Shown here: positions 15,759-21,992 of the stretch, piece by piece | Numbering within the stretch: position 1 is the first letter of the stretch | Layout of the letters: every line of letters begins with the position of its first letter | Assembly (NCBI GenBank): GCA_036732565.1 | Contig: DAINCF010000026.1 | Coordinates: forward strand, 1 to 25,308 | DNA: 25,308 nt | Source of the DNA: JAIVJN01 sp036732565 | Lineage (GTDB): Bacteria; Acidobacteriota; Vicinamibacteria; Vicinamibacterales; UBA2999 | Direction: 5' to 3' | Made by a program: the position numbers and the translations under genes | Notes under the pieces: generated by a model | The model's input: the letters and a program-made list of their open reading frames with translations, nothing else | The model's database searches: none | Told to the model about the DNA's origin: nothing

Positions 15759-17297
15759 TTGACGACCGCGCTGGTGGACTGGCTGTGGCAAGGCGTCGCG
15801 CTCGTGGCGATGGTCTCGCTGGGGCTCTCGCGCGCGCGCCGGATCAGCGCATCGATGCGATGCCGGGTGTGGTGGGCCACGCTCGGCCTGGTCATCGCGC
15901 TTCCGCTCTTGGGGCTGTTGGAGCTCCCTGGCGTCGGCGCCATTCTTGGCGCCGGGGCGACCGCGGAGCTGCCGGGCACGGTTTCATCTCCGGGCGCTGC
16001 CGCCGAGGACGCGACATGGATCGTGTTCCTGCCGTACCTCGGGTTCGTCGCCTGGATGTCCTGGGCCGGCGTGCGCTTTTACACGGCCCTCGTGCATCTG
16101 GATGCCGCCAAGCGCGCGTGCCGTCCGTTCCCGGTCCGGCGAGAGCGCGCCCTGCCGCGCTGGAAGTCGATACGCAATCGCGGACGACGGGCGACGCTGG
16201 TGGTGTCGGAGCATGTGCGCGCGGCGGGGGTGCTCGGCCTTGGCTACCCACGTATCGCCGTGGCGCCGGAGCTCCTGTCATCACTGGGTGACGAGGAGCT
16301 CGATCAACTCGTGCTGCATGAGTACGCGCACGTGCAGCGCCGGGATGACGTGGCCAGCGCCATCCAGTGTTTCGCGAAGACGGTCATCGGATGGCATCCG
16401 GCCGTGTGGTGGATCGATCGTCGGCTGCGGATCGAACGTGAGGTTGCGTGCGACGACTGGGTCCTCGCGGCGACGGGGGCACCGCGGACCTACGCGCGGT
16501 GCCTGGCGCGGATCGCGGATCTCACGGCCGGTTCCGAGTCGTCGCTGCTGCCGGCGGCCACTCGTCAGAAGCAGCTCACCACGCGCGTGCTGCGGCTGCT
16601 CGACGGCCGACGCAACATCTCGACGCGCCCCTCGGGGCCGGCTGTCGCGGCGGCCACGCTGGTCCTGGGCGTTGTCTCCGTCGGTCTCGCGGGACGCCAC
16701 ACATCGGTCATCACGCTGCCGAGCGTCGCGCGCGCCAGCGTGGCGCCGGGTGTGGACACGCCTGAGCTGACGCTCGCGTCGTTGTTGCGGGCGCTGCATG
16801 AACCGACCGCTCGGCGCGCAACCCGGTTCGCGGAGTCCGTGGATGCTGGGCACGTGCACGCCGACGATCCGCCCAACGTGGATGCCGTGCGGGCTGTCGC
16901 CTCGGACGCCGTTCTCGTCACTGCGGACGTCACTGAATTCGTTGCTGCGCAGTCGGAGCCCAGAGCGGAGCCCGACGCTCGAGCGAAGAGCGATGTGCTG
17001 CGCGTGGCCCCGAGTGTCATGGCCGAGGCCAACCCGGTCGCGCCTGCCATGGCGCCGGCGTCGACCAGCGAGCCCTCTGCCGAGGCCGAAGACTCCGATT
17101 CCTGGGTCGACAGCACGCGCCGGGCGCTCGCCGGCGCCGGAAAGACGACCGGACAGTCGATTGCCGAGGCGGGGGTGAGCACCGGCGTCGCGGTCGCCGA
17201 CGCCAGCGTCGCCGCGGCGCGCGGCACGCAGAAGAGCGCCGTCAAGGCGGGCCGATTTTTCTCCCGCCTCGGGCGCACACTAGCCAAACCGTTTTAG
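15759..17297 (+). CDS. BlaR1-like M56 membrane metallopeptidase with non-canonical sensor tail
   Basis: A 512-residue protein starting at TTG, preceded by GAGGAG. Three N-terminal membrane helices lie at about 4-23, 36-56 and 86-108. The zinc motif HEYAH is at 187-191, followed by RRDD, and the family's REVACDDW block near 225-235 supplies the third ligand region. A fourth helix (about 294-311) places the remaining 200 residues outside the cytoplasm. In BlaR1/MecR1 this part is a penicillin-binding sensor; here there is no SxxK/KTG domain, only an Ala/Val/Glu/Asp-rich stretch and an amphipathic C-terminal helix ending in FFSRLGRTLAKPF. It presumably cleaves the neighbouring BlaI-type repressor in response to an unknown envelope signal. 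Its stop overlaps that of the convergent YceI gene by 3 nt. Confidence 0.88.
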   Translation: MTTALVDWLWQGVALVAMVSLGLSRARRISASMRCRVWWATLGLVIALPLLGLLELPGVGAILGAGATAELPGTVSSPGAAAEDATWIVFLPYLGFVAWMSWAGVRFYTALVHLDAAKRACRPFPVRRERALPRWKSIRNRGRRATLVVSEHVRAAGVLGLGYPRIAVAPELLSSLGDEELDQLVLHEYAHVQRRDDVASAIQCFAKTVIGWHPAVWWIDRRLRIEREVACDDWVLAATGAPRTYARCLARIADLTAGSESSLLPAATRQKQLTTRVLRLLDGRRNISTRPSGPAVAAATLVLGVVSVGLAGRHTSVITLPSVARASVAPGVDTPELTLASLLRALHEPTARRATRFAESVDAGHVHADDPPNVDAVRAVASDAVLVTADVTEFVAAQSEPRAEPDARAKSDVLRVAPSVMAEANPVAPAMAPASTSEPSAEAEDSDSWVDSTRRALAGAGKTTGQSIAEAGVSTGVAVADASVAAARGTQKSAVKAGRFFSRLGRTLAKPF

Positions 17298-17854
17298 GCC
17301 TGCTTCACCAGCTCCGCATCCACGGAAATCTTGACCTCGTCGCCCACCAGCACGCCGCCGGTCTCGAGCGTCTGATTCCACGTCAGTCCGAAGTCGCTCC
17401 GCTTGATCGCGCCGCTCGCGCTGAACCCCGCGCGCTCGTTGCCCCACGGATCCTTGCCGCGGCCTTCGGCGGTGACGTCGAGCACGACCGGCCGCGAGAC
17501 GGCGCGGATGGTGAGCTCGCCGGCGACCTTGAATCGGTCGGCCGCCGTCCGCTCGACGCGCGTGCTCCGAAACGTCATCTTCGGAAACGTCTCGGCGTCG
17601 AAGAAGTCCGCCGAGCGCAGGTGGCCGTCCCGCTGAGCTTCACGCGTGTCGATGCTGGCCACGTCGATGGTGACGTTCACGGCACTCTTGCCGGGCTGAG
17701 CTTCGTCAAGCAGGACGGTGCCAGCCACGGCTCCGAAACGGCCCTTCACGGTTGCAATCATCATGTGACGGATGGCGAACTCGACGTGCGTGTGCGCGGG
17801 GTCCACGGTCCAGGTCGTAGGGCCGGCGGCGACGGCTTGATCAACGGTGCTCAT
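17294..17854 (-). CDS. YceI-family lipid/isoprenoid-binding protein (cytosolic form)
   Basis: A 186-residue protein with a YceI lipocalin-like barrel: TWTVDPAHTHVEFAIRHMMI at about 14-33, VKGRFGAVAGTV, DVASIDTREAQRDGHLRSADFFDAE-type region, FPKMTFRST, and a C-terminal GDEVKISVDAEL strand. Family members bind isoprenoid quinones or polyprenyl chains in the barrel. There is no signal peptide, so it is cytosolic, unlike E. coli YceI. The ATG at 17854 is chosen because GGAGG is five bases upstream; the frame stays open for about 33 more codons, but these lie over the intergenic operator region. It diverges from an HxlR regulator, likely its controller. Confidence 0.93.
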   Translation of the reverse strand: MSTVDQAVAAGPTTWTVDPAHTHVEFAIRHMMIATVKGRFGAVAGTVLLDEAQPGKSAVNVTIDVASIDTREAQRDGHLRSADFFDAETFPKMTFRSTRVERTAADRFKVAGELTIRAVSRPVVLDVTAEGRGKDPWGNERAGFSASGAIKRSDFGLTWNQTLETGGVLVGDEVKISVDAELVKQA

Positions 17855-17872
17855 GATGCCTCCAGTGGTTCT

Positions 17873-17924
17873 CAGTTGATAGAGAGTTCCGAAATGTTCT
17901 ACAGTTCTCTCTAGTAACCAACTG
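17873..17924. promoter_or_regulatory. Dyad operator and promoter between yceI-like and HxlR genes
   Basis: Nested inverted repeats CAGTTG (17873-17878)/CAACTG (17919-17924) and TAGAGAG (17880-17886)/CTCTCTA (17907-17913) form an imperfect dyad centred near 17897. Inside it TTGATA (17876-17881) and TACAGT (17900-17905), 18 bp apart, make a good promoter for the HxlR gene. The dyad fits a dimeric HxlR regulator controlling both divergent genes. Confidence 0.6.
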
Positions 17925-17965
17925 ATTGTCGCCGCCGTCCGCCGGCCGCGCAAGAAGGCACATCC

Positions 17966-18379
17966 ATGTCACCCAGGCACATCGCTGTTCGTCAGGAGGA
18001 TTGCCCAGCCGCTCGAGAAGTGCTCGGCAGAGTTGGAGACAAGTGGAGCGTACTGGTGATCGCGCTGCTCAGCGACGGCTCGCAGCGATTCAGCGAGCTG
18101 CGTCGCAATATCGACGGCGTGTCGCAGCGCATGTTGACGCTGACGCTCCGTGGCCTGGAGCGCGACGGGCTCGTCAAGCGGACGGTCTTCCCCACCGTGC
18201 CGCCGCGCGTGGACTACGAGCTGACGCCGCTCGGCCGCACGCTGCGCCAGCCGATTCAAGCTCTGGCGAAGTGGGCCGAAAAGCACCGCACCGCCGTGCA
18301 GGACGCACGGGCGCAGTACGATTTGCGGGTCAAGGCCGCCAACGCCGCGCTGAAGGCGCAGAAAGTGCGGTCGGCCTGA
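17966..18379 (+). CDS. HxlR-family transcriptional regulator with a single cysteine
   Basis: A 137-residue winged-helix protein of the HxlR (MarR-like) family: DCPAAREVLGRVGDKWSVLV (12-31), RFSELRRNIDGVSQRMLTLTLRGLERDGLV recognition region, then YELTPLGRTL and the dimer helix ALAKWAEKH. C13 is the only cysteine and sits where redox- and quinone-sensing members (YodB, QorR, HypR) carry their sensor cysteine, so an electrophile-responsive switch is plausible. AAGAAGG lies about eight bases before the ATG. It diverges from a YceI-family gene across a dyad-containing spacer. Confidence 0.93.
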   Translation: MSPRHIAVRQEDCPAAREVLGRVGDKWSVLVIALLSDGSQRFSELRRNIDGVSQRMLTLTLRGLERDGLVKRTVFPTVPPRVDYELTPLGRTLRQPIQALAKWAEKHRTAVQDARAQYDLRVKAANAALKAQKVRSA

Positions 18380-18408
18380 CCCGCGGGTCCGCGCGGCGAC
18401 GGACGTCG

Positions 18409-18936
18409 CTATTGCGAGCGCGAGCTGGGCGGTACGAGACCCTTCACGCGAAAGTAGGTGACGAGGTTGCCGTAGTGCTCCTGCACATGGCCGATGTTGG
18501 TGAGCAAGGCGCTGGCACGGGACGTCTGACCTGAGCCGAACGGCGCCGGCACCATCTCGCTCGCCGATTTGTCCGAGAGCGCCGCAAACGCCTTGTCGCA
18601 GTAGGCGACCGACTCGCGCACCGCCTTGACGATCTCGGCCTTGGACTTCGCGGCCTTCTCGAAGTGATCCTCGGCATACGGTGCCTTCGCCCCCAGCGCC
18701 GGCGCGCAGATCACATAGTTCGCCCCGGCAACGTGCGCGAGAATCGCGCCGAACGACCGCACCGAGTCCACCGGCTTGAACCCGTAGTCAGCTTCCGGCA
18801 TCTGGTCCGCGGACGCCACGATGTTGCCTTTGACGCCGTCCCACTGCTGGACGAGCGCGCGGGAGATCGAATCCTGAGCCGAGGCGACCGATGAAAGGGC
18901 GAGAGCGAGCACGAACGCGACGGTCGTGCGCAACAT
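18409..18936 (-). CDS. Exported DinB-fold putative metal-binding protein
   Basis: A 175-residue protein with a signal peptide (LRTTVAFVLALALSSVASAQ, cleavage near residue 20). The mature part is a DinB/YfiT-like four-helix bundle. The metal-binding histidine triad is visible as H68 (ILAHVAGANY) and H150/H154 (GHVQEHYGN). DinB-fold proteins are usually cytosolic thiol transferases or damage-induced proteins; an exported version must act outside the cytoplasm, and its substrate is unknown. The ATG at 18936 has GGAGG five bases upstream; upstream in-frame ATGs (18948, 18981) lack this and would bury the signal peptide. It is convergent with the HxlR gene (29-nt gap, GC-rich). Confidence 0.88.
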   Translation of the reverse strand: MLRTTVAFVLALALSSVASAQDSISRALVQQWDGVKGNIVASADQMPEADYGFKPVDSVRSFGAILAHVAGANYVICAPALGAKAPYAEDHFEKAAKSKAEIVKAVRESVAYCDKAFAALSDKSASEMVPAPFGSGQTSRASALLTNIGHVQEHYGNLVTYFRVKGLVPPSSRSQ

Positions 18937-18973
18937 GGGGACCTCCATAATCTTGGCGAATCTGCCAATCCAC

Positions 18974-19330
18974 TCAGACATCGAGACGAGGAGCCACGAA
19001 GAGTCCTTGGGACGCCGCCGCAGCTCGCAAACGCGGATCGAAGCTCACGACCGTGGCCGCTTCCGCGGCGAGCGCGGTGGCGAGATGGAGCGCGTCGAGC
19101 GCGCGCAGCGGGGGCGCGAGCGAGAGCATCAGCCGCTCGGCACGCCGATGAATCGGTGGCGTCAGCTCGGCATGGTGCGATGATTCGTGCAACTTCGACG
19201 CTTCCCGATACAGGCGTTGCGCCTCTTTGCGGGTGAGACGTTCCTCACGCGTGCGGCGGCCCAGTGCAGACACCATTTCGGTCAAGGCCAGGTCGGAGAC
19301 GATGACGTCGATCGGGCCGGCATTGTGTCA
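18974..19330 (-). pseudogene. 5'-truncated PIN-domain (VapC-like) toxin remnant
   Basis: In-frame sequence from just after a TGA near 19330 to the TGA at 18974 encodes the last two thirds of a PIN domain: IDVIVSDLALTEMVSALGRR (the E in TEMV is the second acidic site), then ALDALHLATALAAE and VVSFDPRLRAAA with the third and fourth acidic residues. The N-terminal strand with the first catalytic aspartate (the DTSxLV motif), about 40 residues, is absent and is not found in the other two frames upstream. No antitoxin gene is next to it. An ATG at 19285 could still give a 103-residue product but it would lack a catalytic residue. The break lies near tRNA-Pro, suggesting erosion after an insertion or deletion. 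Confidence 0.7.
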
Positions 19331-19455
19331 CATGTAGCACTTGTGACGCGGCCCGCCCTCGACCGATCGATTGTCGCCCTTCTTTCGGTTCTTCCGCGCG
19401 CGTTTCGCGAAGTGGGGTCAGCGGCCGCTGCGAAACTCGAAACCGCCGTACATTG

Positions 19456-19481
19456 AAAAGGCCCACTTTCGTGAGCCCTTT
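19456..19481 (-). terminator. Intrinsic terminator of tRNA-Pro
   Basis: On the minus strand AAGGGCTCAC-GAAA-GTGGGCCTT forms a stem of about 10 pairs (one G-T near the middle) with a GAAA tetraloop, running into TTTTC. It starts 13 nt after the encoded CCA of tRNA-Pro, the right position and direction. Confidence 0.8.
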
Positions 19482-19493
19482 CGCGATTTCGAA

Positions 19494-19570
19494 TGGTCGG
19501 GGCGACTGGATTCGAACCAGCGGCCTCTCGGTCCCGAACCGAGCGCTCTACCAAGCTGAGCCACGCCCCG
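19494..19570 (-). tRNA. tRNA-Pro (anticodon CGG)
   Basis: The minus strand gives acceptor CGGGGCG (19570-19564) paired with CGCCCCG (19504-19498), discriminator A and an encoded CCA (19496-19494). The anticodon arm CTCGG-TTCGGGA-CCGAG carries CGG, reading CCG; the T arm contains GGTTCGAATCC. It has its own promoter-like and terminator-like sequences. Confidence 0.97.
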
Positions 19571-19584
19571 ACGGACAGAAACAC

Positions 19585-19614
19585 AGTGTACCCGCAGATC
19601 ACCTCAGCCGCCAA
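19585..19614 (-). promoter_or_regulatory. Putative promoter of tRNA-Pro
   Basis: On the minus strand TTGGCG (19614-19609) and TACACT (19590-19585) are 18 bp apart, predicting a start about eight bases before the mature tRNA 5' end. Confidence 0.5.
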
Positions 19615-19628
19615 GCACCAAAGCCTCG

Positions 19629-19731
19629 AGCCCCCAGGCCTTCAGTCCTCCAGGCCACCAATCCTCCAAGCCTCCAGGCCTCCAGGCCTCCAGGCCTCCA
19701 GGCCTCGAAGCCTCAGGCCCCAGGCCGGCGG
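19629..19731. repeat. 8-bp tandem repeat (CCTCCAGG)n
   Basis: Four perfect copies of CCTCCAGG occupy 19671-19702, flanked by degenerate units (CCTCGAAG, CCTCAGGC, CCTTCAGT, CCTCCAAG and similar) over about 100 bp. The array runs from the tRNA-Pro promoter side into the last codons of the 2OG-oxygenase gene, whose TGA stop (19715-19713) lies in a variant unit. Because 8 is not a multiple of 3, copy-number change would alter the gene's C-terminus only if it extended past the stop. Confidence 0.85.
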
Positions 19732-20609
19732 ATGATCTTCTTGAGTCCCATCCAGACGATCGGCGGGGTGACCAGCTTGGCGGCCCGCTTGAGGCCATCC
19801 GCTCGATGCCTGAACAGAAAGCGTGAGCGCACTTCATCGTCTCGCGTCTCGGCCGCGCCGGGGTTCGTGTAGTAGTAGGCGGCCACCGAACGACGCGCGC
19901 GTCCGTTCGGGACCTTCAACGGTCGCGGATGACCGTGATAACTGCAGGGCCCGTGCTTGAGCAGAAGCGATCGGCCAAACTCCGGCTCGATCGACGTCAC
20001 GCAGCCGGAGGTCTCGGAGTCCCATAGCTCCAGTGCACCGTCCCACGCGGGATCCCAGTCGTGGTTCAGATAGGTGATGAACACCATCCGATTGCTGAGG
20101 CCATGGCGGACGTGGCGATCGAAGTCGCGATGAATGCCGAAGCCGCCACCCGCGCGCGTTTCGTGCATCCCGCCGCCGTGGAGCAGCGGATCTGGAATCA
20201 GATCCTCGACCCCCGACACCGCGGCCAGCAAATCGACGAACCACCCGGAGTTGACGATCGCGAAGTACAGCTGCGTCGCCGGGCCGAAGCGCGCGTGCTG
20301 CGTGGATCGCATCGTGTGCTCGTGGTGGCTGTGCATCTCCCTCCAGCCCGAGTCGCCAAAGAGATCGAACTCCTCGTGGATCAGCTCCAGCAGCGTCGGG
20401 TTGAACCAGTTGTTGGCGACGAGATGCTCGTAGGGACGTGCGGTGAGGAGCCGCTCGTGCAGACTGTTGACGACTTCGGCGTCGAACAGGCGTGGATCCA
20501 CCAAGTCGGACCACGCGAGGTGCGTGCTCCGGATGCAGAAGTGGTCGCTTGCCAGCGAGCCGCTCGGCGAGGCGAGCGCGCGACGATCGATCGAGGTCGA
20601 GCTAACCAC
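19713..20609 (-). CDS. 2-oxoglutarate/Fe(II)-dependent oxygenase (prolyl-4-hydroxylase-like)
   Basis: A protein of about 298 residues with the double-stranded beta-helix hallmarks: the iron-binding H-x-D in FGIHRDFDRH, a following MVFITYLNHDWDPAWDGALELWD strand pair, and the distal histidine in SYHGHPRPL with a basic residue downstream (RARRSVAAYYYTN) for 2-oxoglutarate. Such enzymes hydroxylate a peptide or small-molecule substrate, unknown here; members occur in glycan and secondary-metabolite clusters. The frame is open to 20711, but the first 34 codons have far lower third-position GC than the rest and include a promoter-like TAGAAT and a palindrome around CTTTCGAAAG, so I take GTG at 20609; TTG at 20627 or 20711 remain possible. 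The last codons run into a tandem repeat. Confidence 0.8.
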   Translation of the reverse strand: MVSSTSIDRRALASPSGSLASDHFCIRSTHLAWSDLVDPRLFDAEVVNSLHERLLTARPYEHLVANNWFNPTLLELIHEEFDLFGDSGWREMHSHHEHTMRSTQHARFGPATQLYFAIVNSGWFVDLLAAVSGVEDLIPDPLLHGGGMHETRAGGGFGIHRDFDRHVRHGLSNRMVFITYLNHDWDPAWDGALELWDSETSGCVTSIEPEFGRSLLLKHGPCSYHGHPRPLKVPNGRARRSVAAYYYTNPGAAETRDDEVRSRFLFRHRADGLKRAAKLVTPPIVWMGLKKIIRRPGA

Positions 20610-20709
20610 GATGTCCGCCGATTCCAATAGTGTCGCGTGACTTTCGAAAGTGTCGTGGGGGTTGACACTCGAAGTGGATTCTAGCGGACTTGAAGCGACT
20701 TGGCGGCAC

Positions 20710-20739
20710 AAAATGCGCCGGCCCAGCCGTAGGGCCGGC
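20710..20739 (-). terminator. Intrinsic terminator of surE
   Basis: Immediately after the surE TGA the minus strand reads GCCGGCCC-TACGGCT-GGGCCGGC, a perfect 8-bp GC stem, followed by GCATTTTG. It separates surE from the 2OG-oxygenase gene. Confidence 0.65.
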
Positions 20740-21504
20740 TCAGCGGACTTCGGTGGCGAACGGGAGCGGAAGGCGTTCGATCAGATCCAGCGCGGAGTGG
20801 GCGGTGAGATCCGGCTGCAGCGGCGTGACCGCGATGAAGCCGTCTTTGACCGCGTGGTAGTCGCTGCGATCGTGGACCATCCAATCGTCGAGACCTTCCT
20901 CGATCCAGTAGTACGGCCGGCCACGCGGATCGAGCCGCTCGGCGATCTTCGTGATGTGATTCCGCTTCCCTTGCACCGCGATCTTGAAACCCTTCGGCGT
21001 CCCCTTCGGCACGTTGACGTTCAAGAAGGTGCGGTCGGGCAACGGGTGGCGCAGGACGAGATCGGCCAGCGTCGCCGCGGCGGCGGCTGAAGGTCCGAAA
21101 TCGAAGATGTAGTCCGGCGTGCGCTGCAGTGACACCGCAATGCCCGGGACGCCCAGCAACGCGCCCTCGAGCGCTCCAGCCACCGTGCCCGAGTACGTCA
21201 CATCGTCGCCGAGGTTCCAGCCGGTGTTGATGCCCGAGACGATGAGATCGGGCAACTCCCCCTTGAAAAGCACGGCGACGGCCAGGTTGACGCAGTCCGT
21301 GGGCGTGCCGTCGACCGCGTAGACGCCTGGCCTGAGGGCCTCGAGCCGGAGTGGCCGGCGCAAGGTCAGCGCATGTCCGATCGCGCTGGACTCCTGCGTG
21401 GGCGCGACGACGGTGACGCTGCCCAACGGCTCGAGCGCCGTTGCCAAAGTGAGAATGCCTTCAGAATGAACGCCATCGTCATTGGTGACGAGAATACGAG
21501 GCAT
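20740..21504 (-). CDS. surE: 5'/3'-nucleotidase SurE
   Basis: A 254-residue survival protein that dephosphorylates nucleoside 5'- and 3'-monophosphates using a divalent metal. The metal site is the N-terminal MPRILVTNDDG (D9, D10), with S in APTQESSAIGHALT and the conserved asparagine in VSGINTGWNLGDDVTYSGTV. VDGTPTDCVNLA and FLNVNVP are also typical. The ATG at 21504 gives the usual SurE start; an ATG three codons earlier (21513) is possible. Neither has a Shine-Dalgarno sequence, and TATGAT on the minus strand (21521-21516) would start transcription only a few bases before the ATG. It diverges from nfeD-qmcA. Confidence 0.95.
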   Translation of the reverse strand: MPRILVTNDDGVHSEGILTLATALEPLGSVTVVAPTQESSAIGHALTLRRPLRLEALRPGVYAVDGTPTDCVNLAVAVLFKGELPDLIVSGINTGWNLGDDVTYSGTVAGALEGALLGVPGIAVSLQRTPDYIFDFGPSAAAAATLADLVLRHPLPDRTFLNVNVPKGTPKGFKIAVQGKRNHITKIAERLDPRGRPYYWIEEGLDDWMVHDRSDYHAVKDGFIAVTPLQPDLTAHSALDLIERLPLPFATEVR

Positions 21505-21515
21505 AGGAACCATCG

Positions 21516-21548
21516 ATCATACAACGGCAGGGCAAACCCATCTATAAT
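21516..21548. promoter_or_regulatory. Divergent -10 boxes of surE and nfeD, very short leaders
   Basis: A perfect TATAAT (21543-21548) lies 8 bp before the nfeD ATG, placing the transcription start at or next to the start codon. On the other strand TATGAT (21521-21516) lies 11 bp before the preferred surE ATG. Neither gene has a ribosome-binding site and no good -35 is seen for either. Confidence 0.55.
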
Positions 21549-21556
21549 TCGCCGCA

Positions 21557-21985
21557 ATGGAATGGTGGATGTGGCTGGCAGGCGGCCTGGCCCTGCTGGT
21601 CGTCGAACTGGCTACCCCGAGCGGCTTCTTCGTCATGTTCTTCGGCCTGGGCGCGCTGACGGTCGGCGTGCTCGCCCGCCTCGATCTCGTCCTCCAGCCG
21701 TGGTTGCAGTGGCTGCTCTTCACCGTGGCGTCGCTCGTGTACCTGGTGGTCTTTCGCGGGCGATTGCAGAAGCGGTTCGAGACCCCACCCATGCCGCCGG
21801 TCGACTCGCTGATCGGCGATCTCGCCGTTCCCCAGGAGCGGCTGGCTCCGGACGCGGTCGGCCGCGCCGAGGTGCGCGGCACGGGCTGGACGGCGCGCAA
21901 TGACAGTCAACACACGCTCGAACCGGGACAACGCTGCCGCGTGGCCCGCGTCGAGGGACTGCTGCTGGGCATCGTGCCCGAATGA
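21557..21985 (+). CDS. nfeD: Short NfeD-family membrane protein
   Basis: A 142-residue protein of the short NfeD (NfeD1b/YbbK-type) class: hydrophobic helices at about 4-19, 24-42 and 50-66, then a cytosolic OB-fold (about 83-142) with LIGDLAVPQERLAPDAVGRAEVRGTGWTA-like beta strands and RCRVARVEGLLLGIVP at the end. NfeD proteins partner with stomatin/SPFH proteins in membrane quality control; the partner gene follows after only 7 nt. No serine-protease domain is present. No Shine-Dalgarno precedes the ATG; the transcript is probably leaderless. Confidence 0.92.
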   Translation: MEWWMWLAGGLALLVVELATPSGFFVMFFGLGALTVGVLARLDLVLQPWLQWLLFTVASLVYLVVFRGRLQKRFETPPMPPVDSLIGDLAVPQERLAPDAVGRAEVRGTGWTARNDSQHTLEPGQRCRVARVEGLLLGIVPE

Positions 21986-21992
21986 GGAGCGT

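Noticed and set aside
19371..19559. Plus-strand frame ending in SGRLDSNQRPLGPEPSALPS
   Set aside because: Classic artefact of translating the antisense of a tRNA gene (tRNA-Pro).
19629..19731. CRISPR-like repeat array
   Set aside because: Units are 8 bp with no spacers and no cas genes nearby.
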